A stretch of 64,000 bases of DNA, from the NCBI GenBank assembly GCA_050012175.1, contig JBEKHR010000008.1, forward strand, positions 90,023 to 154,022, in the 5' to 3' direction. Each line of letters starts with the position of its first letter. Within the stretch, counting starts at the first letter, position 1. This DNA is from CAVROP01 sp050012175 (lineage in GTDB: Bacteria; Acidobacteriota; Terriglobia; UBA7540). Positions 1 through 6,863 of the stretch are shown here, piece after piece. The position numbers and the translations under genes were made by a program. The notes beneath the pieces are model-generated. The model saw only the letters and a program-made list of their open reading frames with translations, did no database searches and was not told the origin of the DNA.

Positions 1-44
1 AACGCCGATCAGAGGGCGAAGTCAAGAGACATCCCGCCTATTTT

Positions 45-207
45 CTATGTGATAGGGTAAATAGCAAAGGGGTAAACATGGCACACGTCTCAAAGTCCGC
101 TTTCGAGCGCCGTTTGGGCAACAGGCCCATGTCTACGCTGGGAATGTATCCTATAACGCTCGCAGAATACGATGGTCCAGGTTCTCGTCAATCAGGAATT
201 TGAGCAT
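45..207 (-). pseudogene. Remnant of a DUF5615 PIN-like toxin
   Basis: The minus strand from 207 reads MLKFLIDENLDHRILRAL and then a stop at 151. This is the usual opening of DUF5615 PIN-like toxins, which start with an acidic xIDEN motif. After a one-base frame change the reading continues IPSVDMGLL, which fits the next conserved stretch, and stops at 45. I read it as a frameshifted, truncated toxin about 50 residues long against a usual 110 or so. No DUF433 antitoxin lies beside it, but an intact orphan DUF433 gene sits at 42536. The call rests on one short motif. The 190 bases between here and lutB hold no recognisable gene. Confidence 0.35.
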
Positions 208-396
208 GGGGGAGGGAGTCTACCTTCGCAAGTTTGCACGCCGCGCTGATAGGCACTTCAGTATTTCCCCGCTTTTTCAAGCGCGACCTCAATTGTCGCG
301 AGCGGCAGCACGAGAGATACGGGCGCGTCCGCCAGCGGCACAGCGCCGTAGCTGGCATACCATCCTGCCACTCTCGACGACGGACACAACAACCTT

Positions 397-1827
397 TTAG
401 CGAATCTCTTTCCACCGGTCGTGGAAGGACTTTCGCGCCAGCGCGGGGAGGTCCCGTGCATCCGTCCAGCGGGACGCCGGGTAAAGGGGAACTTTTCGAA
501 TCCAGCCGGAACGAGCGAGCAGGAACTGGCCCCAGCGCGCCGTGCGCCCGCCGAGCGCATAAACCCAGGGGCGCGACAGGGCCCAGGCAAACAGGCGCAT
601 CATGGTCTTCTCGCGCAAGAGCGAACCTTTCGGTCTGGGTGCAGGGGCCACTTCCTGCGCCTTACTCCGCAAGTGAAGCAGGAGATCGGGGATATTGATC
701 TTGACGGGACAAACTTCGCGGCAGGCTCCGCAAAGGGAAGAAGCGAAGGGCAACTCCCGCGCCTGCCCGATGCTTGTGAATTGAGGAGTGATTAACGCCC
801 CGATGGGACCGCTGTAAACCCAACCGTAGGCATGCCCGCCAATCTTGCGATAAACCGGGCAAGTGTTGAGGCAGGCGCCACAACGGATGCAATAAAGCGC
901 TTCCCGCATCTTGGGGTCCGCCAAGGTGTCCACGCGCCCATTGTCGACCAGCACCACGTGCATCTCGTCCGGACCGTCTTCACCCGGGCGCCGCGGGCCG
1001 GTGAGGAAGGAGGTGTAAGTCGTCAGCTTTTGTCCCGTGCCCGAACGCCCCAGCAGTCGCAGGAAAACGCCGAGGTCCGCAAAACGCGGGATAATCTTCT
1101 CGATTCCCACCAGCGCCACATGTACCCGTGGCGCCGTCGTGCAGAAACGGATGTTCCCCTCATTTTCCGCCAACACCACGGTACCGGTTTCCGCCACCAG
1201 GAAATTGGCGCCGCTCATGCCCATGCCCGCCCTGGCAAATTTCTCTCGAAGGACCTGGCGTGCAATCGCCGTCAGGCGCTCCGGCACCGCGGTACGCTCG
1301 GAGTGAAGGTGAGTGGCGAAGAGGTCCGAAATATCATGCCTTGTCATGTGGATGGCTGGGGCCACGATGTGCGCGGGCCGGTTGCCGGCGAGTTGGATAA
1401 TGAACTCGCCCAAGTCGGTCTCGACGGGGCGAATCCCCCGCGCCTCGAGTGCATGGTTCAGCTCCACTTCTTCCGCGACCATCGATTTCGCCTTCACGAT
1501 TTCCCTGGCGCCGCATTGCTGCGCGATTTCCAGAACTATCCGGCAGGCGTCCTCGGCCGTCGCGGCCCAGTGTACCTTGCCGCCGCGCCTTTCCAGGTTG
1601 TCGGCAAACTGCCCGATGTAAAAGTCCAAGTGCTCCATCACTTCGCGCTTGAGCTCCTGGGCGCGCTCGCGCAGCCGTTCCCAGCCAGGGACTTCGGCGA
1701 CCGCTTCCAAGCGGTGGGTGTAAAGGCGGAGGGTCGAAGAGCGATAGGCTTCCTGAAGATGCGCATCGGCGAGAGTCTTATTGCCGAGCTCGTGAACTTC
1801 GTTACTGTGAACGCCTGTGTCAGCCAT
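397..1827 (-). CDS. lutB: LutB-type iron-sulfur lactate oxidation protein
   Basis: This is the large iron-sulfur subunit of the LutABC L-lactate dehydrogenase, which oxidises lactate to pyruvate in the cytoplasm. The protein is about 476 residues. An N-terminal LUD domain (about 60-300, with a GMSGANFLVAETGT segment) is followed by a two-cluster ferredoxin region: CIRCGACLNTCP then CGACREVCP. Those cysteines would bind 4Fe-4S clusters. I choose the ATG at 1827 (MADTGVHSN). The frame is open to a TTG at 1857, but that stretch is intergenic repeat sequence. No Shine-Dalgarno precedes 1827. lutA lies directly upstream. The usual third gene, lutC, is not in the remaining 396 bases downstream. Confidence 0.9.
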   Translation of the reverse strand: MADTGVHSNEVHELGNKTLADAHLQEAYRSSTLRLYTHRLEAVAEVPGWERLRERAQELKREVMEHLDFYIGQFADNLERRGGKVHWAATAEDACRIVLEIAQQCGAREIVKAKSMVAEEVELNHALEARGIRPVETDLGEFIIQLAGNRPAHIVAPAIHMTRHDISDLFATHLHSERTAVPERLTAIARQVLREKFARAGMGMSGANFLVAETGTVVLAENEGNIRFCTTAPRVHVALVGIEKIIPRFADLGVFLRLLGRSGTGQKLTTYTSFLTGPRRPGEDGPDEMHVVLVDNGRVDTLADPKMREALYCIRCGACLNTCPVYRKIGGHAYGWVYSGPIGALITPQFTSIGQARELPFASSLCGACREVCPVKINIPDLLLHLRSKAQEVAPAPRPKGSLLREKTMMRLFAWALSRPWVYALGGRTARWGQFLLARSGWIRKVPLYPASRWTDARDLPALARKSFHDRWKEIR

Positions 1828-1957
1828 TCTAGTCAAGAGTCGAGAGTCGAGGGTCAAAAATCAAAAGGCCGCCGTCCCGATGCACTTCATCGGGAGGCGG
1901 GCCGGGTGAGGGGATCGCCAGCCTGCGCTACCCGCTGTAAACGCCCATGTCAGCCAT
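1828..1957 (-). repeat. Intergenic repeat inserted at the lutB start, with duplicated start codon
   Basis: The first 23 bases of lutB (1805-1827) are repeated with about three mismatches at 1935-1957. The outer copy reads MADMGVYSG and stops. Between the copies lie about 107 bases made of a GTCGAGAGTCGAGGGTC-type repeat and a hairpin around CCCGATGCACTTCATCGGGA. A near-copy of that hairpin segment is present at about 36459-36500. The outer copy begins 17 bases after the lutA stop, where a native lutB start would be expected. This looks like a repeat insertion that duplicated the start region and moved lutB away from its original ribosome binding site. Confidence 0.6.
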
Positions 1958-1974
1958 TTACCGCCTACCACATA

Positions 1975-2703
1975 CTATTTCTGCGCTAACACCTCCGCCA
2001 AGTGCATTGTCTTGAGTGGCAATCTCTGGCGATGAATCATCCCTGCAAGGTGCATCAGGCATCCCGAGTCATTGGCTACAAGGTACTCGGCGTCCGTTTG
2101 GGTGGCAAATTGGAGTTTGTCCTGACCCATGGCGACTGAGACTTCGGGGAATTTGACGGCGAAAGTTCCCCCGAAGCCGCAGCACACCTTGTACCCTTCC
2201 ATCTCGACGAAATCGATGCCGCGCACTTTGCGCAGCAGCTTCCGCGGCTGTTCCTCAACGCCCAACTCGCGCAGAAGATGACAGGAATCGTGGTACGTCA
2301 CGCGATGGGGGAAGCTTGCCCCAACATCCTCGACCTTCAAAACGTTCACCAGGAATTCCGAGAACTCAAAGAAGCGGTTGCGTAGTTGATGGCATTTTCG
2401 AAGCCGGTCAGGGTCAGCGGCGAAGAGTTCGGGATAAAACACTCGCACCATCGAGGTGCAAGAACCCGAGGGGCACACCACATAGTCCGCATCGTCAAAA
2501 AGGTTGAGGACCTTTGAAGCCACCGCTCGAGTTTCATCACGGTAACCCGTGTTGAAGGCAGGCTGACCGCAACAGGTTTGCGCAGGATTGAAAGTGACCT
2601 CGACGTCTAACCGCCGAAGCACTTTAACCACGCACTCCCCTACCTGGGGAAAGAACTGGTCACCCAAACAAGTTACAAAGAGCGCCACTCGAACTCTGGA
2701 CAT
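1975..2703 (-). CDS. lutA: LutA-type (Fe-S)-binding lactate oxidation protein
   Basis: LutA/YkgE-family subunit of the LutABC lactate utilisation complex, 242 residues, the usual family length. Two cysteine-rich CCG domains are visible: FNPAQTCCGQPAFNTGY near residue 40 and KVCCGFGGTFAVKFPEVS near 170, plus single cysteines at CLGDQFFP, CPSGSC and SGCLMH that complete the family pattern. The ATG at 2703 fits the normal family start (MSRVRVALFVTCLGD). It is the upstream partner of lutB. It also follows rhaI and rhaB on the same strand. Because rhamnose breakdown yields lactaldehyde and then lactate, the four genes make a sensible catabolic group. Confidence 0.92.
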   Translation of the reverse strand: MSRVRVALFVTCLGDQFFPQVGECVVKVLRRLDVEVTFNPAQTCCGQPAFNTGYRDETRAVASKVLNLFDDADYVVCPSGSCTSMVRVFYPELFAADPDRLRKCHQLRNRFFEFSEFLVNVLKVEDVGASFPHRVTYHDSCHLLRELGVEEQPRKLLRKVRGIDFVEMEGYKVCCGFGGTFAVKFPEVSVAMGQDKLQFATQTDAEYLVANDSGCLMHLAGMIHRQRLPLKTMHLAEVLAQK

Positions 2704-2802
2704 ATCAAACCTCGTGAATGCCTCACGCTATTCGAAAATCCATCTGGGGTCAATGCCCGGCAAATGCCGCAGACTTGGAGAATGGGTGGGCGTTACGGGC
2801 CG

Positions 2803-4230
2803 TTAACCAGGCGTCGGAAATTTGAGTCGAGCGCTGATGGATTGAATCTGGTCAAGCGATTTAGTCTTCTCGAGCGCCGCGATCTGCATCGCAATGTTCC
2901 CGATCGTCGTGGATTCGCTCGGTCCGCGCAGGACTTCACGGCCCGTCAACTCACTAGTGAGGCGGTTAAGGGTTTCATTTTTGACACCCCCGCCGACGAT
3001 GCAGATGCGTTCGATGGGCTTGTCGGCAATCTTCTGAAGCTCCCTGATAACTTTGGCGTAGCGTCGCGCCAAGCTGCGGAAGATGATGGCGGCAAGTTCC
3101 TTGGGCCGGGTCTCTTCCTCAAACCCTTGCGCTGCGAGAGCAACATTGATCCGGGAAATCATGTTGCCCGGGGCAAGGAAGGCTTTCTCATCCGCCTCGA
3201 AGGAAGTCCCGTCAGCGGGAGTGTCCGAACATTGTTGCGCCAGGTCGGCAGCGGTCAACTGAAGCCCTTGCGCATTCCACTCGCGCAAGCACTCCTGGAG
3301 CAGCCACAACCCGATGACATTGCTCAGGAACCGGATGCTCCCTGCCACGCCACCTTCGTTGGTGAAGTTCTGCTCAAAGGACGGTCCTGTGACCACGGGA
3401 TTCAAAAGAACCATACCCACCAGGGACCAAGTCCCGGAGCTGATGAAAGCCAGTTTGTCATGTGGGAAAGGAATGCCCGCCACGGCCGCACCGGTGTCGT
3501 GGCAGGCAGGTGCAATGACTTGCACATTGGAAAGACCAAGGTCCGTGGCGAGCTCTTTCCGTATTTTTCCGAGGGGCGTCCCCGGTGGCGCGATGGGAGG
3601 AAATTTCTCCAGATTGAGATTCAGGGCGCGGGCCAGTTCCTCCGACCAAGACCGCTTATGGACATCGAGGAGTTGAGTAGTACTGGCTTCCGTATACTCG
3701 GCCATGGCGACTCCCGAGAACCGGAAAAGGAAATACTCCGGCAGCGTGAGCCACTTTGCGGCACGCTCCCATTCCGAAGGGAATTCGGCGGCGTGCGCCA
3801 TCAACTGGAAAACGGTGTTGAAAGGAAGAAACTGAATCCCCGTGATTTCGTACATGCGTTCTTGGGGAAGGAGGGTAAAAGCACGCTCCATTTGGGGGAG
3901 GTTTCTGGCGTCCCGGTAGCAGTAAGAACGACCGACGCGGTTTCCAGTGCGGTCGAGCAGCACGTAGTCCACACCCCAACCATCGACCCCCACGCTGGCG
4001 ATGCGGCCCCCAGCTTTGGATGCGGCATGGCGCAGTCCTTTGAGGACCTCCTGCCATAGACGGTCCAGGTCCCACACCAAGTGACCCGCCTCTTGGCGTG
4101 CGCCGTTGGGGAAACGGTGGACCTCCTCCAGGATTCCTTCCGCCCCGGTCCAGCGGCAAAGGACTACACGGCCGCTTTCCGCTCCCAGATCAGTTGCGGC
4201 AATATAAACGCCGTTCTTCATTCCCGCCAT
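2803..4230 (-). CDS. rhaB: Rhamnulokinase
   Basis: FGGY-family carbohydrate kinase of 475 residues that would phosphorylate L-rhamnulose with ATP to L-rhamnulose-1-phosphate in the cytoplasm. The N-terminal phosphate-binding strand IAATDLGAESGRVVL, the VDGWGVDYVLLD segment and the CHDTGAAVAGIPF and ISSGTWSLVG segments match rhamnulokinases rather than xylulo- or glycerol kinases. A late CIVGGGVKNETLN segment is the ATP-binding signature. The start at 4230 follows an AAGGGGGA stretch, and a second ATG at 4221 is also possible. It lies between rhaI and lutA on one strand. The aldolase that cleaves rhamnulose-1-phosphate is not in the window. Confidence 0.92.
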   Translation of the reverse strand: MAGMKNGVYIAATDLGAESGRVVLCRWTGAEGILEEVHRFPNGARQEAGHLVWDLDRLWQEVLKGLRHAASKAGGRIASVGVDGWGVDYVLLDRTGNRVGRSYCYRDARNLPQMERAFTLLPQERMYEITGIQFLPFNTVFQLMAHAAEFPSEWERAAKWLTLPEYFLFRFSGVAMAEYTEASTTQLLDVHKRSWSEELARALNLNLEKFPPIAPPGTPLGKIRKELATDLGLSNVQVIAPACHDTGAAVAGIPFPHDKLAFISSGTWSLVGMVLLNPVVTGPSFEQNFTNEGGVAGSIRFLSNVIGLWLLQECLREWNAQGLQLTAADLAQQCSDTPADGTSFEADEKAFLAPGNMISRINVALAAQGFEEETRPKELAAIIFRSLARRYAKVIRELQKIADKPIERICIVGGGVKNETLNRLTSELTGREVLRGPSESTTIGNIAMQIAALEKTKSLDQIQSISARLKFPTPG

Positions 4231-4296
4231 TCCCCCTTAACCCCATGTCCAGGACCTGCTGAAGGATATCGAAGCAGGCAGCTGCGGTCGTTAGCG

Positions 4297-4455
4297 CCTC
4301 CGCCCTGCACCATCCGGTGCGGGGCTCCGTGTCCTCCGTGTCCAGAAGAGTCCCGCAGGCGCGGGATCACTGAGATGCTCCGCCCTGAACCATCCGGTGC
4401 GGGGCTCCGTGTGCTCTGTGTTAAAGCTTGAGAGGCACGGAGGACACGGAGAGTC
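4297..4455. repeat. Paired 45-bp direct repeats in the rhaI-rhaB gap
   Basis: The 260-base gap between rhaI and rhaB carries two near-identical stretches exactly 80 bases apart. One is at about 4297-4341 and the other at about 4377-4421. Each reads CGCCCTG(C/A)ACCATCCGGTGC followed by GGGGCTCCGTGT. Downstream, at about 4434-4450, CACGGAGGACACGGAG is the reverse complement of CTCCGTGTCCTCCGTG in the first copy, so the array could fold. No gene is seen. It may be a mobile intergenic repeat or an RNA processing element in the rha transcript. Confidence 0.6.
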
Positions 4456-4490
4456 TCGTTTTGGTTTCGGCCAACAGCCGCGCTGTAATA

Positions 4491-5684
4491 CTAGGCGTAG
4501 CTTCCTCCGGCGGATTGGTTCTTTTCGGCTCGCTCGCGGTTGATCCGCTGCATATATCCGGACTCGCGAAAAGCCGCCAAGGGGTCTTCCGGCAGACCCT
4601 TCGAGCGTCTCCACTCCCGGATTAAAGGTCGCACATCGGTAGCGAAGGCCGCCTTGAGGCACTCTTCGGCGTCCACGAGCTCACATTTCTGCTGATGGCG
4701 AGCCAGACGCCCGTGGTCCACGAGTGTAGCCTTGGCATACAACTCTTGGGCTGCCACTGCGGTCTGGATCATTTCCTCGATTTTGCCCTTCAAGTTGTGG
4801 CTCTGGTCGATCATGTAGGCGATGTCCGCGCGCCGGCCAGCCTCCCACTCAAAATAGAGGATTTCGTGGAAGATGCGGAAGACCTGATAGGGATCGATCG
4901 AACCCAGCGTCAAATCATCGTCGGCGTAACGACGGTCGTTAAAGTGGAACCCCCCCAGCATGTCTTCGCTGAGGAGCCAGGTCACGATTTGCTCGATATT
5001 CTGCGCTTGATAGTGGTGGCCTGTATCCACAAGGACCTTAGCGCGCGGACCGGCAGCGCGGGCCAACAGGAGAGCCATGCCCCAGTCGGCAATGTCAGTG
5101 TGGTAAAAGGCTGGTTCGAAGGGTTTGTATTCCACCAACAATCGCTGGGTGGGTGAGAGCTGGGAGTGACTTTTCCTCAAACCCTCTTCAAACCACTGCT
5201 TCCGCTGGCGAATGTTGGCGGTGCCGGGGTAACTCGATCCATCCGCAAACCAAAGAGAGATGTCCCGGCTCCCTGTCTGTTTCCCGATTTCTACGCACTC
5301 CAGGATATGCTGCAAGGCGGCTTGGCGGACTTCGGGGTCGGGGTTGGCCAGAGACCCGTACTTGTAAATCTGGTCCTGAAAGACATTGGGGTTGATGGCC
5401 CCAACTCCGACGCCGTATTTTGCGGCGTACGCCTTCACTTCATGCGTGCTCTTGAGGCCTTCCGGGAAGTCCCAGAGGACATGCACGGCCACCGTCGGAC
5501 AGATGCCCGTAAAGTGATGAACTTGTCCGGCATCGCTAAACTTTTCTTGGGTGGAGGTTGCCGCGCCAAGCTGGATGAATTTGCCAAAACGGGTTCCAGT
5601 GTTGGCAAATCCCCAGGACGGTGTTTCGATTCGGAAAGTGTCTAGACTCTTCCACAGAGTTTCTTGGCGTGCGTCTTTCGGCAA
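4491..5684 (-). CDS. rhaI: L-rhamnose isomerase (Pseudomonas/Streptomyces subtype)
   Basis: Xylose-isomerase-like TIM-barrel enzyme of 397 residues that would convert L-rhamnose to L-rhamnulose. The sequence follows the non-enteric rhamnose isomerase family: PSWGFANTGTRFGKF near the N terminus, DISLWFADGSSYPG, EYKPFEPAFYHTDIADWG, VLVDTGHHYQAQNIEQIV and FHFNDRRYADDDLTLGS. The last three carry the expected metal-binding Glu, Asp and His residues. Translation probably starts at a TTG (5682-5684) preceded by GGGAGGTG a few bases upstream. It heads the block rhaI, rhaB, lutA, lutB, although a 260-base repeat-bearing gap follows it. Confidence 0.9.
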   Translation of the reverse strand: MPKDARQETLWKSLDTFRIETPSWGFANTGTRFGKFIQLGAATSTQEKFSDAGQVHHFTGICPTVAVHVLWDFPEGLKSTHEVKAYAAKYGVGVGAINPNVFQDQIYKYGSLANPDPEVRQAALQHILECVEIGKQTGSRDISLWFADGSSYPGTANIRQRKQWFEEGLRKSHSQLSPTQRLLVEYKPFEPAFYHTDIADWGMALLLARAAGPRAKVLVDTGHHYQAQNIEQIVTWLLSEDMLGGFHFNDRRYADDDLTLGSIDPYQVFRIFHEILYFEWEAGRRADIAYMIDQSHNLKGKIEEMIQTAVAAQELYAKATLVDHGRLARHQQKCELVDAEECLKAAFATDVRPLIREWRRSKGLPEDPLAAFRESGYMQRINRERAEKNQSAGGSYA

Positions 5685-5851
5685 GCTTCACCTCCCTCGG
5701 GCTGGGGCCACATACTACTTGTTTGCGTCGAGCTTAGTCAAGGCGAGTTTGGAGGGCGGTGAACTCCAACCGCGGGGTGGGCGACGAAGCGCTCTGTGAC
5801 CAATCAATCTGCGCCGCATGGGAAGATGCGTGATAGAATGGAGGCGTCAAC

Positions 5852-6580
5852 ATGAGCCTTCGGGGACGCATTCGGAGTCTTTTCCGCCTCTTTCTGTTGT
5901 TTACGGTCCTGGTGACTGTGGCGCTGGTCAGCGCCATCATGACCATCCGGCTCACCATCCGGGGCCACCAGGAGACCATGCCGAACATGGTCGGATTATC
6001 TTTCGACTATGCTCAACGCATGGCCACCGGATTAGGTCTTGAAATGAAAGTCGAAGATAAGCTCTTCAACACCCAATACCCTCCCCAGGCGATAGTGTCC
6101 CAGATGCCTCCCCCAGGAACCCGCATCAAGATCGGCCAGCATGTGCACGTCCTGGTGAGCCTGGGCCCCCCCCAGGTCGTCATCCCCAACTTTTTGGGGA
6201 CCAGCATTCGCGCCGCAAGGATCACGGCTATTCAGCGCACCCTCACGCTGGGCGATATCGTGGGAGTTCATTGGCCCCAGTCTGAACCCGATCAAGTCGT
6301 GGCACAGGATCCGCCACCGGAAAGCGCCGAGGTAAGGAGCCCCGCCGTGGACATTCTGGTTTCTGTCGGGGAAGCGCCTGAAGCATACCTGTGCCCGAGA
6401 TTCGTCGGCCAACCCATTGCGGAAGTCCGTCGCAGCCTCGAGAAGGCAGGCTTCATAGTGGCAGGTGTTACCTCCATTACCACCGAAAGCGGCCCTCGAG
6501 GCATCATCTTCACGCAATCGCCTGCCGCTGGAAGCAAGATCGGCTCGGACGCCGTGTTCAGCTTCCAAGTCTCGCAATAA
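5852..6580 (+). CDS. PASTA-domain membrane protein
   Basis: A 242-residue protein with a short cytoplasmic N terminus, one membrane helix (about residues 12-35) and three PASTA repeats outside the membrane: about 40-105 (from MPNMVGLSF), 106-175 (from VIPNFLGTS) and 178-242 (from LCPRFVGQP). Each repeat ends in a conserved phrase such as VVAQDPPPESAEV or IFTQSPAAGSKI. PASTA domains usually bind peptidoglycan or beta-lactams, most often at the end of a Ser/Thr kinase. No kinase domain is present here. Free PASTA proteins of this kind are common in Acidobacteriota. GGAGG lies just ahead of the ATG. It is transcribed divergently from rhaI. Confidence 0.85.
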   Translation: MSLRGRIRSLFRLFLLFTVLVTVALVSAIMTIRLTIRGHQETMPNMVGLSFDYAQRMATGLGLEMKVEDKLFNTQYPPQAIVSQMPPPGTRIKIGQHVHVLVSLGPPQVVIPNFLGTSIRAARITAIQRTLTLGDIVGVHWPQSEPDQVVAQDPPPESAEVRSPAVDILVSVGEAPEAYLCPRFVGQPIAEVRRSLEKAGFIVAGVTSITTESGPRGIIFTQSPAAGSKIGSDAVFSFQVSQ

Positions 6581-6622
6581 TGGAGCAAGGCGCATCGCGC
6601 GCCCTCGAATTTCAGGATGACA

Positions 6623-6650
6623 TGTCACTGACAAGTGACACTGTGTCAGT
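6623..6650. promoter_or_regulatory. Nested inverted repeats upstream of the 13-haem cytochrome
   Basis: TGTCACT-GACA-AGTGACA (6623-6640) forms a seven-base-pair stem. It overlaps a second pair, ACTGACA (6627-6633) with TGTCAGT (6644-6650). There is no T run, so it is not an obvious terminator for the PASTA gene. The two mutually exclusive pairings could be an operator or a switch ahead of the cytochrome gene that starts at 6864. The rest of the 6581-6863 gap shows nothing recognisable. Confidence 0.35.
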
Positions 6651-6863
6651 TCTGCGGTATTGAAAAACTCCTCGTCCACGGCATGATAACTGCAACACTA
6701 TGTCCGTAAGTGTTGGGAAAGCGTGTGCGGAGTTCCAAAGTGTCCCATGTAGCTCGCCTTCATGGGTGGAAATTCGCAGTTTGATGTTTCATCGCTAGCC
6801 GTGGTTGATGTGGGGTCAAAACATGGCTTGGGGCTGGAATCGTTGCGCGGAAAGGCCCTTCAA

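Noticed and set aside
832..1989. 385-residue plus-strand open frame opposite lutB
   Set aside because: Antisense of a well supported gene. It runs through the intergenic repeat and has no domain-like sequence.
2764..4059. 431-residue plus-strand open frame opposite rhaB
   Set aside because: Antisense of rhamnulokinase; no motif and no ribosome binding site.
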